From positions 1,054,001-1,118,000 of the forward strand of contig NZ_CP045118.1 in NCBI RefSeq assembly GCF_009189165.1: a stretch of DNA of 64,000 bases. Reading direction: 5' to 3'. The notes beneath the pieces are model-generated. The model made no database searches, had not been told where the DNA came from, and worked only from the letters and a program-made list of their open reading frames with translations. The stretch comes from Pseudomonas sp. SCB32 (GTDB lineage: Bacteria; Pseudomonadota; Gammaproteobacteria; Pseudomonadales; Pseudomonadaceae). Shown one piece after another: positions 24,728 through 32,637 of this stretch (position 1 is its first letter; the number at the start of each line of letters is the position of its first letter). The translations under genes were made by a program, and so were the position numbers.

Positions 24728-26092
24728 CTACTTCTTCACCTTGCTTTTCGCCGGCAGCTTTACCTCATCGACCGGTGGCTTGATGCCTGCCGCCTCCAGC
24801 ATGGCTTGCGTTGCTGTCTCGACAGACTGGCGCACTGGGTCGAGGTCAAGTCGGGCATAGATTGCCGTTGATTGAAGGTTCTTGTGGTTTAGGCTCTTGC
24901 CGATGATGGCCATCGAGGCGCCAGTCTTGGCTTGCCAACTGCCGAGGGTGCGGCGCAGATCATGGATGCGCAGGTCGGTCATGTCATAGAGCGCCGGCTC
25001 GACTGTTAGCTTCTCTGCGATGGCTCTGTAGTGCTTCTCGGCGGCGGCCGGGGCCTCGGTAATCTGGTTGTCGGCCTGTTTGCGCTCCTCGGCTGTCAGA
25101 TTGCCGAGGCTTTCCAAGTGTTCGAGAAGGCGGCGCAGGCTTGCGCGGAGCAGAATCGCTGCCCATGCCTTTTTAGGCTCGACCAAATGACCAGTCTTCC
25201 CTTCCCCGGGGAACACGAATTGCGAGGTTCCGGTGGAGCGCTTGCGGACACGGAGGGCGGCTACGGCCTCTGGCGGCAGGGTTACATTCTGCGGTGTTCC
25301 GTTCTTCGTCATGCCGATGCGCCAGATCCGGGCGTCGAGGTCGAGGTCCCGCCAGGCCATTTCCTGCACGTTGGAGCGCCGCGCGCCAGTCAATAGCGAC
25401 AGTAGGAAAAAGTCGCTCAAGCTCGACTCGGCTATGGCTGCGAACAGGTATGGAAGTTCGGCAGCTTGTGCGAAGCGGTCGCGAGAAGGTGCGGGGTTTT
25501 TCTGAACGCGGCTCGCCGGGTTGGTGCCCTCGAACAGCTCAAGGTCTGTGGCGAAGTTGAATACAGAGGAGGCGACGGCCATCGCCTTATCGGCTTGCGC
25601 TGGACTTGTTTTGGTCGCCTTTGCATGAGCAGCTTTCATGTCTTGCTTGGTGATGTGTGACAGCTTCTTCGACTTGATCGATTCCAGGTGCAGGCGCAGA
25701 AGGTCGCGGTAGTCCCTTTTAGTCTTCTCGCCCAGCGCAGTGCCGTCGCGCTTTTTCTTCTTCTTGAGGAAATCCTCGAACATCTCGGCAAAGGTCGGTT
25801 CTTCTCGAATCGCTCGGCGAGCTGCTGCGGGGTTCGCGCCGGTGGCGAACTCGCCGAGGACTTTCTGAGCCTCGGTGCGTGCCTGCTCGACAGTCATTTC
25901 AGGGAAGGTTCCCAGTTTCACCCAAGCAATCGAGGCGCCTGCCCGCTTGATTACGTAGAAGGTGCGGGTGCCGGTTGCGGTGATCCGCATTGCCAGCTTT
26001 GGCACTTCGGTATCGTAGATGGCCAAACGCTTGCCGGCCTCGGGCAGGGGGAATGCCAGAAGAGCGGTTTTGGTGAATTTCAGCTTCGCCAT
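24728..26092 (-). CDS. tyrosine-recombinase integrase, P4-like
   Basis: The product has 454 residues. The N-terminal domain (KLAIYDTEVPKLAMRITATG) is the DUF4102-type arm-binding region of P4-like integrases, and the SAM-like core domain follows (FEDFLKKKKKRDG near 115). Catalytic residues are visible: Arg in LLTGARRSNV, HDLRRT, LNHKN and AIYARL with the nucleophilic Tyr. It reads away from the tRNA fragment at 26263-26309, the usual arrangement for islands inserted at tRNA 3' ends. Repeats in its upstream region (26124-26179) could be arm sites. It looks complete, so the island may still excise. Confidence 0.92.
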   Translation of the reverse strand: MAKLKFTKTALLAFPLPEAGKRLAIYDTEVPKLAMRITATGTRTFYVIKRAGASIAWVKLGTFPEMTVEQARTEAQKVLGEFATGANPAAARRAIREEPTFAEMFEDFLKKKKKRDGTALGEKTKRDYRDLLRLHLESIKSKKLSHITKQDMKAAHAKATKTSPAQADKAMAVASSVFNFATDLELFEGTNPASRVQKNPAPSRDRFAQAAELPYLFAAIAESSLSDFFLLSLLTGARRSNVQEMAWRDLDLDARIWRIGMTKNGTPQNVTLPPEAVAALRVRKRSTGTSQFVFPGEGKTGHLVEPKKAWAAILLRASLRRLLEHLESLGNLTAEERKQADNQITEAPAAAEKHYRAIAEKLTVEPALYDMTDLRIHDLRRTLGSWQAKTGASMAIIGKSLNHKNLQSTAIYARLDLDPVRQSVETATQAMLEAAGIKPPVDEVKLPAKSKVKK

Positions 26093-26123
26093 GATCCTGC
26101 CTCGACTCCTTCCAATAAAAGCC

Positions 26124-26179
26124 GGGCTAACACCGGGCTAACATGGGCTAACAAATTTGGTCGAAATTCATGTTAGCCC
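26124..26179. repeat. GGGCTAAC repeats between integrase and att site
   Basis: GGGCTAAC occurs at 26124-26131, 26135-26142 and 26145-26152, and inverted (TGTTAGCCC) at 26171-26179. A second set, TTAAGGTAGG, occurs at 26198-26207 and 26225-26234. The position, between the integrase start and the core att site, fits arm-type integrase or excisionase sites. Confidence 0.55.
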
Positions 26180-26262
26180 GTAAAGCTAGGGTAGGCGTTA
26201 AGGTAGGGTTTTGTATAGGATTATTAAGGTAGGTAAATGAGAGGGTATCTGTATACCTTCCC

Positions 26263-26309
26263 ATTCGTAATGAGAAGGTCGGGGGTTCGATTCCTCTTAC
26301 CGGCACCAG
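26263..26309 (+). other. att site: 3' fragment of tRNA-Thr(CGT)
   Basis: The sequence carries an anticodon loop TTCGTAA (anticodon CGT, 26267-26269), T-arm GGGGGTTCGATTCC and acceptor end TACCGGCACCA. It resembles E. coli thrW. The anticodon stem is mismatched on its 5' side and no D-arm or 5' acceptor strand precedes it, so the gene is truncated. This is the right-hand end of the island; the complete tRNA gene is expected left of the window. In P. aeruginosa a tRNA-Thr gene lies between pilA and nadC, matching nadC here. Confidence 0.8.
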
Positions 26310-26317
26310 CTTCAACA

Positions 26318-26347
26318 AAAAGCCCCGCTTTCGAGCGGGGCTTTTTG
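26318..26347. terminator. bidirectional terminator after the tRNA fragment
   Basis: AAAAAGCCCCGCT (26318-26330) pairs with AGCGGGGCTTTTT (26335-26347) around a TTCG loop. A/T tracts on both sides let it work in both directions, for the tRNA on the plus strand and the galE remnant on the minus strand. Confidence 0.85.
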
Positions 26348-26359
26348 TTTGTCTGGACT

Positions 26360-27381
26360 TCAGTCTGCGGCGTGGCCGTGGGGGTTGTGGCTCTGCCAGT
26401 TCCAGGCGTCGCGGCAAATGTCTTCGACGTCGCGCGTGGCATGCCAGTGCAGTTCGTCAACGGCCAGGCTGGGGTCTGCGTGGGAGCTCGCCACATCGCC
26501 AGGTCGGCGCTCCAGGAATTGCCGGGCAGCTCATGGTCGCAGGCCTTTTCATAGGCGCCGATGATTTCCAGCACGCTGTAGCCGCGCCCGGTGCCGAGGT
26601 TGAAGGTCCTGGCGCCCTGGGCGCCGTCCAGCCAGCGCAATGCGCAGAGGTGGGCGTCGGCAAGGTCGCAGGCGTGCAGGTAGTCACGCACGCCGGTGCC
26701 GTCGGGCGTTGGGTAGTCGCTGCCGAATCTGCGGATGTAGGGTTGTCGGCCGGTCGCCACTTGCGAGACGTAGGGCATCAGGTTGTTGGGGATGCCGTTG
26801 GGGGGGCTCGCCGATCTGCCCGCTGGCGTGGGCTCCGACCAGGTTGAAGTAGCGCAGGATGGCGATCTCCCATTGCGGGTCGGCGTGGGCGATGTCGCGT
26901 AGCGCAATCTCGGCTATCAGTTTCGACTGGCCATAGGGGCTGGCCGGCGAGGTGGGTGCGTCCTCGCGGATCGGGCTTTGCGCGGCGAGTCCGTAAACCG
27001 TTGCGGAGGAGCTATAGATGAAGCGCTTTACGCCATGGCGCTGCATCACCTCGCAAAGCGGCAGGGTGCCGGCGAAGTTGTTCTGGTAGTAGGTGATCGG
27101 GTTGGCCACCGATTCGGCGACGGATTTCAGCCCGGCCAGGTGGATGGTCGCTTCGATCGCGTGCTCGCTGAAGAGTCGTCCAGCGTGGCTTCGCAGCGGA
27201 TATCGCCTTCGACGAAAGGAATGGCCTGCCCGGTGAGCTGCTCGATCCGCCGCAGCGGAACGGTGGAGCTGTTGCTCAGGTTGTCCAGGATGACAGGGGT
27301 GAAGCCCTGTTTGATCAGCTCCATACAAATGTGGGAGCCGATGTAGCCGCAGCCCTCGGTCAACAGGATCTTTCTCTTCAT
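26360..27381 (-). pseudogene. galE-like UDP-glucose 4-epimerase pseudogene
   Basis: Three frames together give nearly a full GalE: KRKILLTEGCGYIGSHICME at the start, then SVAESVANPITYYQNN, FIYSSSATVYG, SPYGQSKLIAE and, at the end, ADPSLAVDELHWHATRDVED before a TGA. Frameshifts lie near 27170 (one base missing), at 26803-26809 (seven C on the coding strand where six fit), and near 26520-26530. The Rossmann motif is also altered (TEGCG where TGGAG is usual). The gene sits between the island end and nadC. Several independent lesions make assembly error a less likely explanation. Confidence 0.8.
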
Positions 27382-27493
27382 GATCTCGCCAGTGCTTTCC
27401 TTGCGCCGAATCGGCCGTCCCTGAATTCTCTCAGAGGCGGCCGAGCCGGCCCTATGCAGGGCGGCGTGATCGAATTGGCAACTTGGTGTCGTG

Positions 27494-28342
27494 TTACAGG
27501 CTCAAGCGCATCGACAGGTCCAGGGCCTTGACGTCCTTGGTCAGGGTGCCGATGGAGATGTAGTCCACACCCGTCTCGGCGACGGTGCGCAGGGTCGCCT
27601 CGGTGATGCCGCCGGAGGCCTCCAGCTTTGCGCGGCCGGCGGTGAGGGCGACGGCGGTGCGCATGTCGTCCAGGCTCAGTTCATCGAGCATGATGATGTC
27701 GGCACCGGCATCCAGAGCCTGACGTAGTTCGGCGAGGTCTTCCACTTCGATTTCCACCGGCTTGCCCGGGGCGATGCGGTGGGCTTCGGCGATGGCCTGG
27801 GCAATGCCACCGCAGGCGGCGATGTGGTTTTCCTTGATCAGGAAGGCGTCGTACAAGCCGATGCGGTGGTTGTGGCAGCCGCCGCAGGTGATCGCGTACT
27901 TCTGCGCCAGGCGCAGGCCGGGCAGGGTCTTGCGGGTATCGAGCAGCTTCACGCCGGTACCGTCGACCAGGTCGGAATAGTGGCGGGCGCGGGTGGCGGT
28001 GCCGGACAGCAACTGGAGGAAGTTCAGCGCGCTGCGTTCGCCGGTGAGCAAGGCGCGGGCCGGGCCTTCGAGGGTGAACAGGGTCTGGTCGGCGCTGACT
28101 CGCTCGCCATCGCGGACCTGCCATTTCACCTCGACGCGCGGGTTGACCTGGCGGAAGACTTCATCGACCCAGGCGCTGCCCGCTACGGTGGCATTCTCGC
28201 GGGTAATGATGCGCGCGGCAGCGTCGCGCTCGGCGGGGATCAGCTGGGCGGTGATGTCGCCGCTGCCCACGTCTTCGGCCAAGGCGGCGCGCACGTTGGC
28301 CTGGATTTCCCCGGAAAGCTCGGCGAGGGTGAGGTTCGGCAT
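27494..28342 (-). CDS. nadC: nicotinate-nucleotide pyrophosphorylase (NadC)
   Basis: NadC converts quinolinate and PRPP to nicotinate mononucleotide, CO2 and pyrophosphate in NAD synthesis. The product has 282 residues, a normal length. Family landmarks: [47 protein letters not shown] with the basic substrate-binding residues, EIEVED, IMLDE and LEASGGI. An AGGAG ribosome site precedes the ATG by 6 bases. It is divergent from the DUF1631 gene and faces the galE remnant. Confidence 0.97.
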   Translation of the reverse strand: MPNLTLAELSGEIQANVRAALAEDVGSGDITAQLIPAERDAAARIITRENATVAGSAWVDEVFRQVNPRVEVKWQVRDGERVSADQTLFTLEGPARALLTGERSALNFLQLLSGTATRARHYSDLVDGTGVKLLDTRKTLPGLRLAQKYAITCGGCHNHRIGLYDAFLIKENHIAACGGIAQAIAEAHRIAPGKPVEIEVEDLAELRQALDAGADIIMLDELSLDDMRTAVALTAGRAKLEASGGITEATLRTVAETGVDYISIGTLTKDVKALDLSMRLSL

Positions 28343-28627
28343 GGAGGGCTCCTGTTCGCAGTGGCGGGATTATACGGGCGACGGGCCTGGGCGGGTATCG
28401 ATTGGCGTCTGCGGCCAGCCGCTTGTCTGTCAGACAAGCGGCATCTGAAACGACGTGAAATTCTTCAAGAATGCGAGAAATGACTCTTGGTTGTTCAAGA
28501 ACCTTCCCTATAATGATGCCGAATCTTTCTACTTTTTGACGCCACGAAATTGACGTTATGGATGACGCTTCGATGACTGTTGGTACCGCCAGCCAGCCCG
28601 GCCAGGGCTGACGGCAGGAGACTTGCG
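28343..28627. promoter_or_regulatory. divergent promoter region, nadC / DUF1631 gene
   Basis: A perfect 12-base-arm palindrome lies at 28418-28442. A plus-strand promoter candidate has TTGGTT at 28487-28492 and TATAAT at 28509-28514 with 16 bases of spacing. Two similar palindromes, TTCTTCAAGAA (28461-28471) and GGTTGTTCAAGAACC (28489-28503), lie in or just upstream of it and could be an operator pair. Confidence 0.55.
28418..28442. promoter_or_regulatory. 12-base-arm perfect palindrome
   Basis: GCCGCTTGTCTG and CAGACAAGCGGC are separated by a single T. No T-run follows in either direction, so an operator or a nadC leader hairpin fits better than a terminator. Confidence 0.45.
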
Positions 28628-30925
28628 ATGCAGAAGGACGCGAACGCGAACGTAGTGCCGCTGAACAAGTCGGCTGCTCCCGAGCCGTCGGCGAGTTCGC
28701 TTGCCGTTCGTCTGCCGGCGGCAGTGGTCAGCGTGCGCGACAAAGTGGCTGTCCAGTTGCGTCAGGCCATGCAGGCGCTGTTCGACAACGCCGACGACAC
28801 CCTGTTCGAGATGGCCGATCGCGCCGGCAACAACGCCGAACAGAGCGCCTATTTCGAAGCCATGCGCGACCTGCGTCTCAAGCGCAAGAACATCGAGCGC
28901 GACTTCCTGCAGAAAGTCTTCGAACAATTCGCCAAGCTCGGTCAGTACGAAATCGGCCGCGCATCGCCGCTGGGCGCCGTTTCCTACGACAATCTCACCC
29001 TGGTCCAGAACGATGAGCTGGAAGAGTCCGTGGCGCTGGATGCCATGGTCGCCAAGGTGATGAGCCGTGACGGTATTGCCCTGGGGCACCTCACCACCCG
29101 TTTCAACAAGCTGGTCAGCAGGAAAGTCGAGGACAAGACCAACCCGCTGGGGCCGCGCCTGCTGTGCGAGGCGTTCCTCGAGGCATGCCAGGGGTTGGGG
29201 GTGGAGATCAAGGTCAAGCTGATCATCCTCAAGCTGTTCGACAAGTATGTGCTGGCCGAGGCCGAGCACCTGTATGCCGAAGCGAACCAGACGCTGATCG
29301 CCCTCGGCGTGCTTCCGGAATTGAAGAACGTACCGCTGCGTCGTCCGCCGCAGCGTACGGCGCCAAGCCAGGGAAGCGCCGCTGCCTCCGGCACCGGCTC
29401 GGTGGAGCAGGGCGGTGCGCAGTACCTGGACAGCGAGTCCCAGGCGGCCTTCTCCGCCCTGCAGGACCTGCTCTCACAGGTGCGTGGCAGAACCGTCGCG
29501 CCGACCCGCGCCGTACCTTCCGATGCGGTACCGATCACCAGCAGCGACCTGATGCGCCTGCTCTCCCACCTGCAGTCTCACCTGCCGGCGCAGACCATCG
29601 ATGAGATCGATGTACGCCAGCACTTGGATCACCTGCTGACCCGCGTCAGCTCCAAGAGTGGCCGCTCTCGCGTGGTCGGCCAGGTCGACGAGGACGTCAT
29701 CAATCTCGTCTCCATGCTCTTTGAATTCATCCTCGACGACCGCACCCTGCCGGACTCCCTGAAGGCCCTGATCGGCCGCATGCAGATTCCGATGCTCAAG
29801 GTCGCGGTGCTCGACAAGACCTTCTTCAGCCGCGGCAGCCACCCGGCGCGCCGCCTGCTCAACGAGATCGCCTCGGCGGCTCTGGGCTGGGGCGAGCAGA
29901 CCGACGGCCAGCGCGACTACCTGTACCAGAAGATCGAGCAGGTGGTGATGCGCCTGCTGAACGACTTCGTCGACGATCCGGCGATCTTCTCCGAGTTGCT
30001 CGAGGAGTTCATCGTCTTCACCGGTGACGAGCGTCGCCGCAGCGATCTGCTCGAACAGCGCACCCGGGACGCCGAGGAGGGCCGCGCCCGTGCCGAGCTT
30101 GCGCGCCAGGACGTGGAGCAGGTTCTCAACGAACGCCTGCTGGGCCGCACGCTGCCTGAAGTGGTGGTGCGCCTGCTGCAGGAAGCCTGGAGCAAGGTGC
30201 TGCTGCTCACCTGCCTCAAGCACGGCACTGCGTCTAACGAGTGGAGCGCGGCGCTGGTTACCATGGACGATCTGATCTGGAGCGTGGAGCCCCACGACGA
30301 CCCGGATTCACGTCTGCGCCTGCTGGATAAGGTTCCGCAGCTCCTCAAGTCGCTGCGCGAGGGCCTGACTTCTGCTGCCTTCGATCCGTTCTCCACCGGC
30401 GAATTCTTCAGTCGCCTGGAAGGGCTGCACGTGCAGGCCTTCCAGCGCTACAAGCAGGCCGAGGAGCAACGGACCGCGGCGCTGGACGACGACCTGCCGT
30501 TGCTCGATGAGCCGCTGGATGCGCCTGTGGCGGCCGCTCCCGCTCCCGCTGCGCCGGCGATGGTGGCCGTCGTGGCGGAAATCATCCTTGCTGCTCCCGA
30601 AGAGGCCCGGGTGGTGGAGCCCGAAGAAGTGCTTGCCGATGATGACGCGTCGCTGCGTCGGGTCGATGATCTGCGGGTTGGCAGCTGGGTCGAGATCCAG
30701 GAAGACGAAGAGCACAAGCTGCGCTGCAAGCTGGCGGCGGTGATCCGCCCGAGTTGCCGCTACATCTTCGTCAATCGCACCGGCATGAAAGTACTGGAGA
30801 AAACCCGTATGGGCCTGGCCCTGGAGTTCCGCCGCAACGCCGTGCGCCTGCTCGACGACGCCCTGCTGTTCGACCGCGCCCTGGAGTCGGTCATCGGCAA
30901 CCTGCGCCGCCTGAAGAACGCATGA
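28628..30925 (+). CDS. DUF1631 family protein
   Basis: From the ATG at 28628 (AGGAG 7 bases upstream) the protein has 765 residues. It is the DUF1631 protein that lies beside nadC in Pseudomonas; some databases label it thymidine phosphorylase, for which I see no support. It is largely helical, with a Q/S-rich linker at about 235-280, an A/P/E-rich linker near 640-690, and a C-terminal beta-rich domain (LRVGSWVEIQEDEEHKLRCK, then YIFVNRTGMKV) that resembles a PilZ-like fold. A c-di-GMP role is inference. Confidence 0.85.
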   Translation: MQKDANANVVPLNKSAAPEPSASSLAVRLPAAVVSVRDKVAVQLRQAMQALFDNADDTLFEMADRAGNNAEQSAYFEAMRDLRLKRKNIERDFLQKVFEQFAKLGQYEIGRASPLGAVSYDNLTLVQNDELEESVALDAMVAKVMSRDGIALGHLTTRFNKLVSRKVEDKTNPLGPRLLCEAFLEACQGLGVEIKVKLIILKLFDKYVLAEAEHLYAEANQTLIALGVLPELKNVPLRRPPQRTAPSQGSAAASGTGSVEQGGAQYLDSESQAAFSALQDLLSQVRGRTVAPTRAVPSDAVPITSSDLMRLLSHLQSHLPAQTIDEIDVRQHLDHLLTRVSSKSGRSRVVGQVDEDVINLVSMLFEFILDDRTLPDSLKALIGRMQIPMLKVAVLDKTFFSRGSHPARRLLNEIASAALGWGEQTDGQRDYLYQKIEQVVMRLLNDFVDDPAIFSELLEEFIVFTGDERRRSDLLEQRTRDAEEGRARAELARQDVEQVLNERLLGRTLPEVVVRLLQEAWSKVLLLTCLKHGTASNEWSAALVTMDDLIWSVEPHDDPDSRLRLLDKVPQLLKSLREGLTSAAFDPFSTGEFFSRLEGLHVQAFQRYKQAEEQRTAALDDDLPLLDEPLDAPVAAAPAPAAPAMVAVVAEIILAAPEEARVVEPEEVLADDDASLRRVDDLRVGSWVEIQEDEEHKLRCKLAAVIRPSCRYIFVNRTGMKVLEKTRMGLALEFRRNAVRLLDDALLFDRALESVIGNLRRLKNA

Positions 30926-31012
30926 CCGGACCGCGCCATCGCGGCGCGGTGCTCCCGCGAGTTCATTTCCCTGTGCGGCTGCTTTAGAGTGGGGTTCTGC
31001 CAAGGAGCCCCC

Positions 31013-31576
31013 ATGCAGCTCGATCCTCTTACCGGCTGGTGCCAAGGCGCCCAGCATTGCCCCTCGCCGAACTTCAATGCCCGCCCGGACGGCGAGGTGG
31101 TGTCGTTGCTGGTGATCCACAACATCAGCCTGCCGCCGGGCCAGTTCGGTACCTGTAAGGTTCAGGAGTTCTTCCAGAACCGTCTCGACGCCGACGAGCA
31201 TCCCTATTTCGCCGGCATCGCCGCCATGACCGTTTCCGCGCACTTCCTCATCGAGCGCGACGGTTCGCTGTTCCAGTTCGTGTCGTGTAATGAGCGCGCC
31301 TGGCACGCCGGCGTGTCACGCTTCGACGGGCGGGAGAATTGCAACGATTTTTCCATCGGCATCGAACTGGAGGGGACCGATTGCGATCCCTATAGCGATC
31401 GCCAGTACGAGGTGCTGGCGGAGCTGACACGGCAATTACAGGCGTGCTATCCGGCCATTACCCCGGCGCGCATCCAGGGGCACTGCGATATCGCCCCCGA
31501 GCGCAAGACCGACCCGGGTGAGGCGTTCGACTGGGCGCGCTATTTCGCCGCCATCGGAGCGAAGGAGTCGATATGA
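31013..31576 (+). CDS. ampD: 1,6-anhydro-N-acetylmuramyl-L-alanine amidase AmpD
   Basis: AmpD is the cytoplasmic zinc amidase that removes the peptide from anhydro-muropeptides during wall recycling; its loss derepresses AmpC beta-lactamase in P. aeruginosa. The product has 187 residues from the ATG at 31013, which follows AAGGAG. Zinc ligands are visible: His36 (VIHNISL), His157 and Asp167 (GHCDIAPERKTDPG). It overlaps ampE by ATGA, so the two are co-translated. Confidence 0.96.
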   Translation: MQLDPLTGWCQGAQHCPSPNFNARPDGEVVSLLVIHNISLPPGQFGTCKVQEFFQNRLDADEHPYFAGIAAMTVSAHFLIERDGSLFQFVSCNERAWHAGVSRFDGRENCNDFSIGIELEGTDCDPYSDRQYEVLAELTRQLQACYPAITPARIQGHCDIAPERKTDPGEAFDWARYFAAIGAKESI

Positions 31577-32409
31577 GTTTCCTGGTGCTGTTGCTGGTTC
31601 TGGTTGTCGAGAAACTCTCTTCCTGGCGCGCGCGCCTGCAGCGCGACAGCCTGTGGCTCGGCTGGTTGGATACCGTGGGCGGTGTGCCGTCGCTGGTGGC
31701 CAAACCCTGGCTCGGGCTGCTCACGGCGCTGTTGCCACCCTTGCTGCTGCTGGCGCTGCTGCTGACCTTGCTGGAGCCTGTCGCCTATGGGCTGCTGGCG
31801 CTGCCGGTGCACCTGCTGGTGGCGGTGTGGAGCCTGGGGCGTGGCGACATCCTGCGGGCCACCGGCCCGTTCCGTGATGCCTGGCGCCGCGAGGATGCCC
31901 AGGGTGCCTACCACGTTGCCGAGCGCGACCTTGGCGTGCAGGCCGACAACGACGACGAGCTGCTGGCGCAGGTACAGGGCACGCTGGTGTGGCAGGCCTA
32001 TCAGGCGTTCTTCGCGGTGATCTTCTGGTACGCATTGCTGGGGCCGGTGGCCGCGCTGACCTATCGTTTGCTGGCCATCGCAGCGGAGCAGGGCAGGCAG
32101 CCGGAGTTGCGCGAGCGTGCCGTCCAGTTGCGTCATGCGTTCGACTGGCTGCCGGCGCGGGCGTTGGTGCTGAGCTTCGCCCTGGTGGGCAACTTCGTCG
32201 CCGTCAGCCGCAGCCTGCTGCATGACCTGCTGGCCTGGGATGTACCCGCCGCCCGGCTGCTGGCCCAGGCCGGCTACGTCGCCGAGGACTTCAATGAAGG
32301 TGGTCTGGGCGCCAAGGGTGTCGCCAGCCTGGATGCTCTCTGGCAGTTGCTGGTGCGCTCGGCGGTGCTTTGGTACGCGGCCTTCGCCGTCTGGACCCTG
32401 CTGTTGTAA
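31573..32409 (+). CDS. ampE: AmpE inner-membrane protein
   Basis: The product has 278 residues with four to five hydrophobic segments: an N-terminal anchor (FLVLLLVLVVE), a strong pair at about 45-85, one near 145-170, one near 195-215 and a C-terminal one. In beta-lactamase regulation AmpE is a membrane protein of the ampDE operon with a presumed sensor role. Start ATG overlaps the ampD stop. Length and order match the Pseudomonas ampDE pair. Confidence 0.93.
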   Translation: MSFLVLLLVLVVEKLSSWRARLQRDSLWLGWLDTVGGVPSLVAKPWLGLLTALLPPLLLLALLLTLLEPVAYGLLALPVHLLVAVWSLGRGDILRATGPFRDAWRREDAQGAYHVAERDLGVQADNDDELLAQVQGTLVWQAYQAFFAVIFWYALLGPVAALTYRLLAIAAEQGRQPELRERAVQLRHAFDWLPARALVLSFALVGNFVAVSRSLLHDLLAWDVPAARLLAQAGYVAEDFNEGGLGAKGVASLDALWQLLVRSAVLWYAAFAVWTLLL

Positions 32410-32637
32410 GAGCCTGACACCGGACCCGCCGCCGTTGGTCCGGTGATGGCATTTTAACCTTAAGTTACAGAACTCCCCGCCGATATCAGGTACACAGAAG
32501 CCTGTGCGCGCCGTTCCGGTCTGTGATCTCCATCACGAGCCGTTCCGGCGAGCGCGCGTGCGGCGTGCGCCAGTCCAGGGGCGCACCTGCCATCCCCGAC
32601 AAGCGACATAACAATAACGGGAACAGGAGACGTCTTT
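32410..32637. other. intergenic region before the chemoreceptor gene
   Basis: A weak GGACC...GGTCC dyad at about 32421-32443 follows ampE. The remaining sequence probably holds the chemoreceptor promoter, but I could not assign boxes. Confidence 0.35.

Noticed and set aside
26234..26309. complete tRNA-Thr
   Set aside because: The 5' part lacks a D-arm and an acceptor strand that pairs with the 3' end, and the anticodon stem is mismatched. Only the 3' fragment is real.
26360..27381. galE frameshifts as assembly errors
   Set aside because: One shift is in a run of seven C and could be an error, but two others are not in long homopolymers and the nucleotide-binding motif is also altered. I favour a true pseudogene.
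28628..30925. thymidine phosphorylase label for the DUF1631 gene
   Set aside because: No phosphorylase motif is visible. The label appears to be an old database error.
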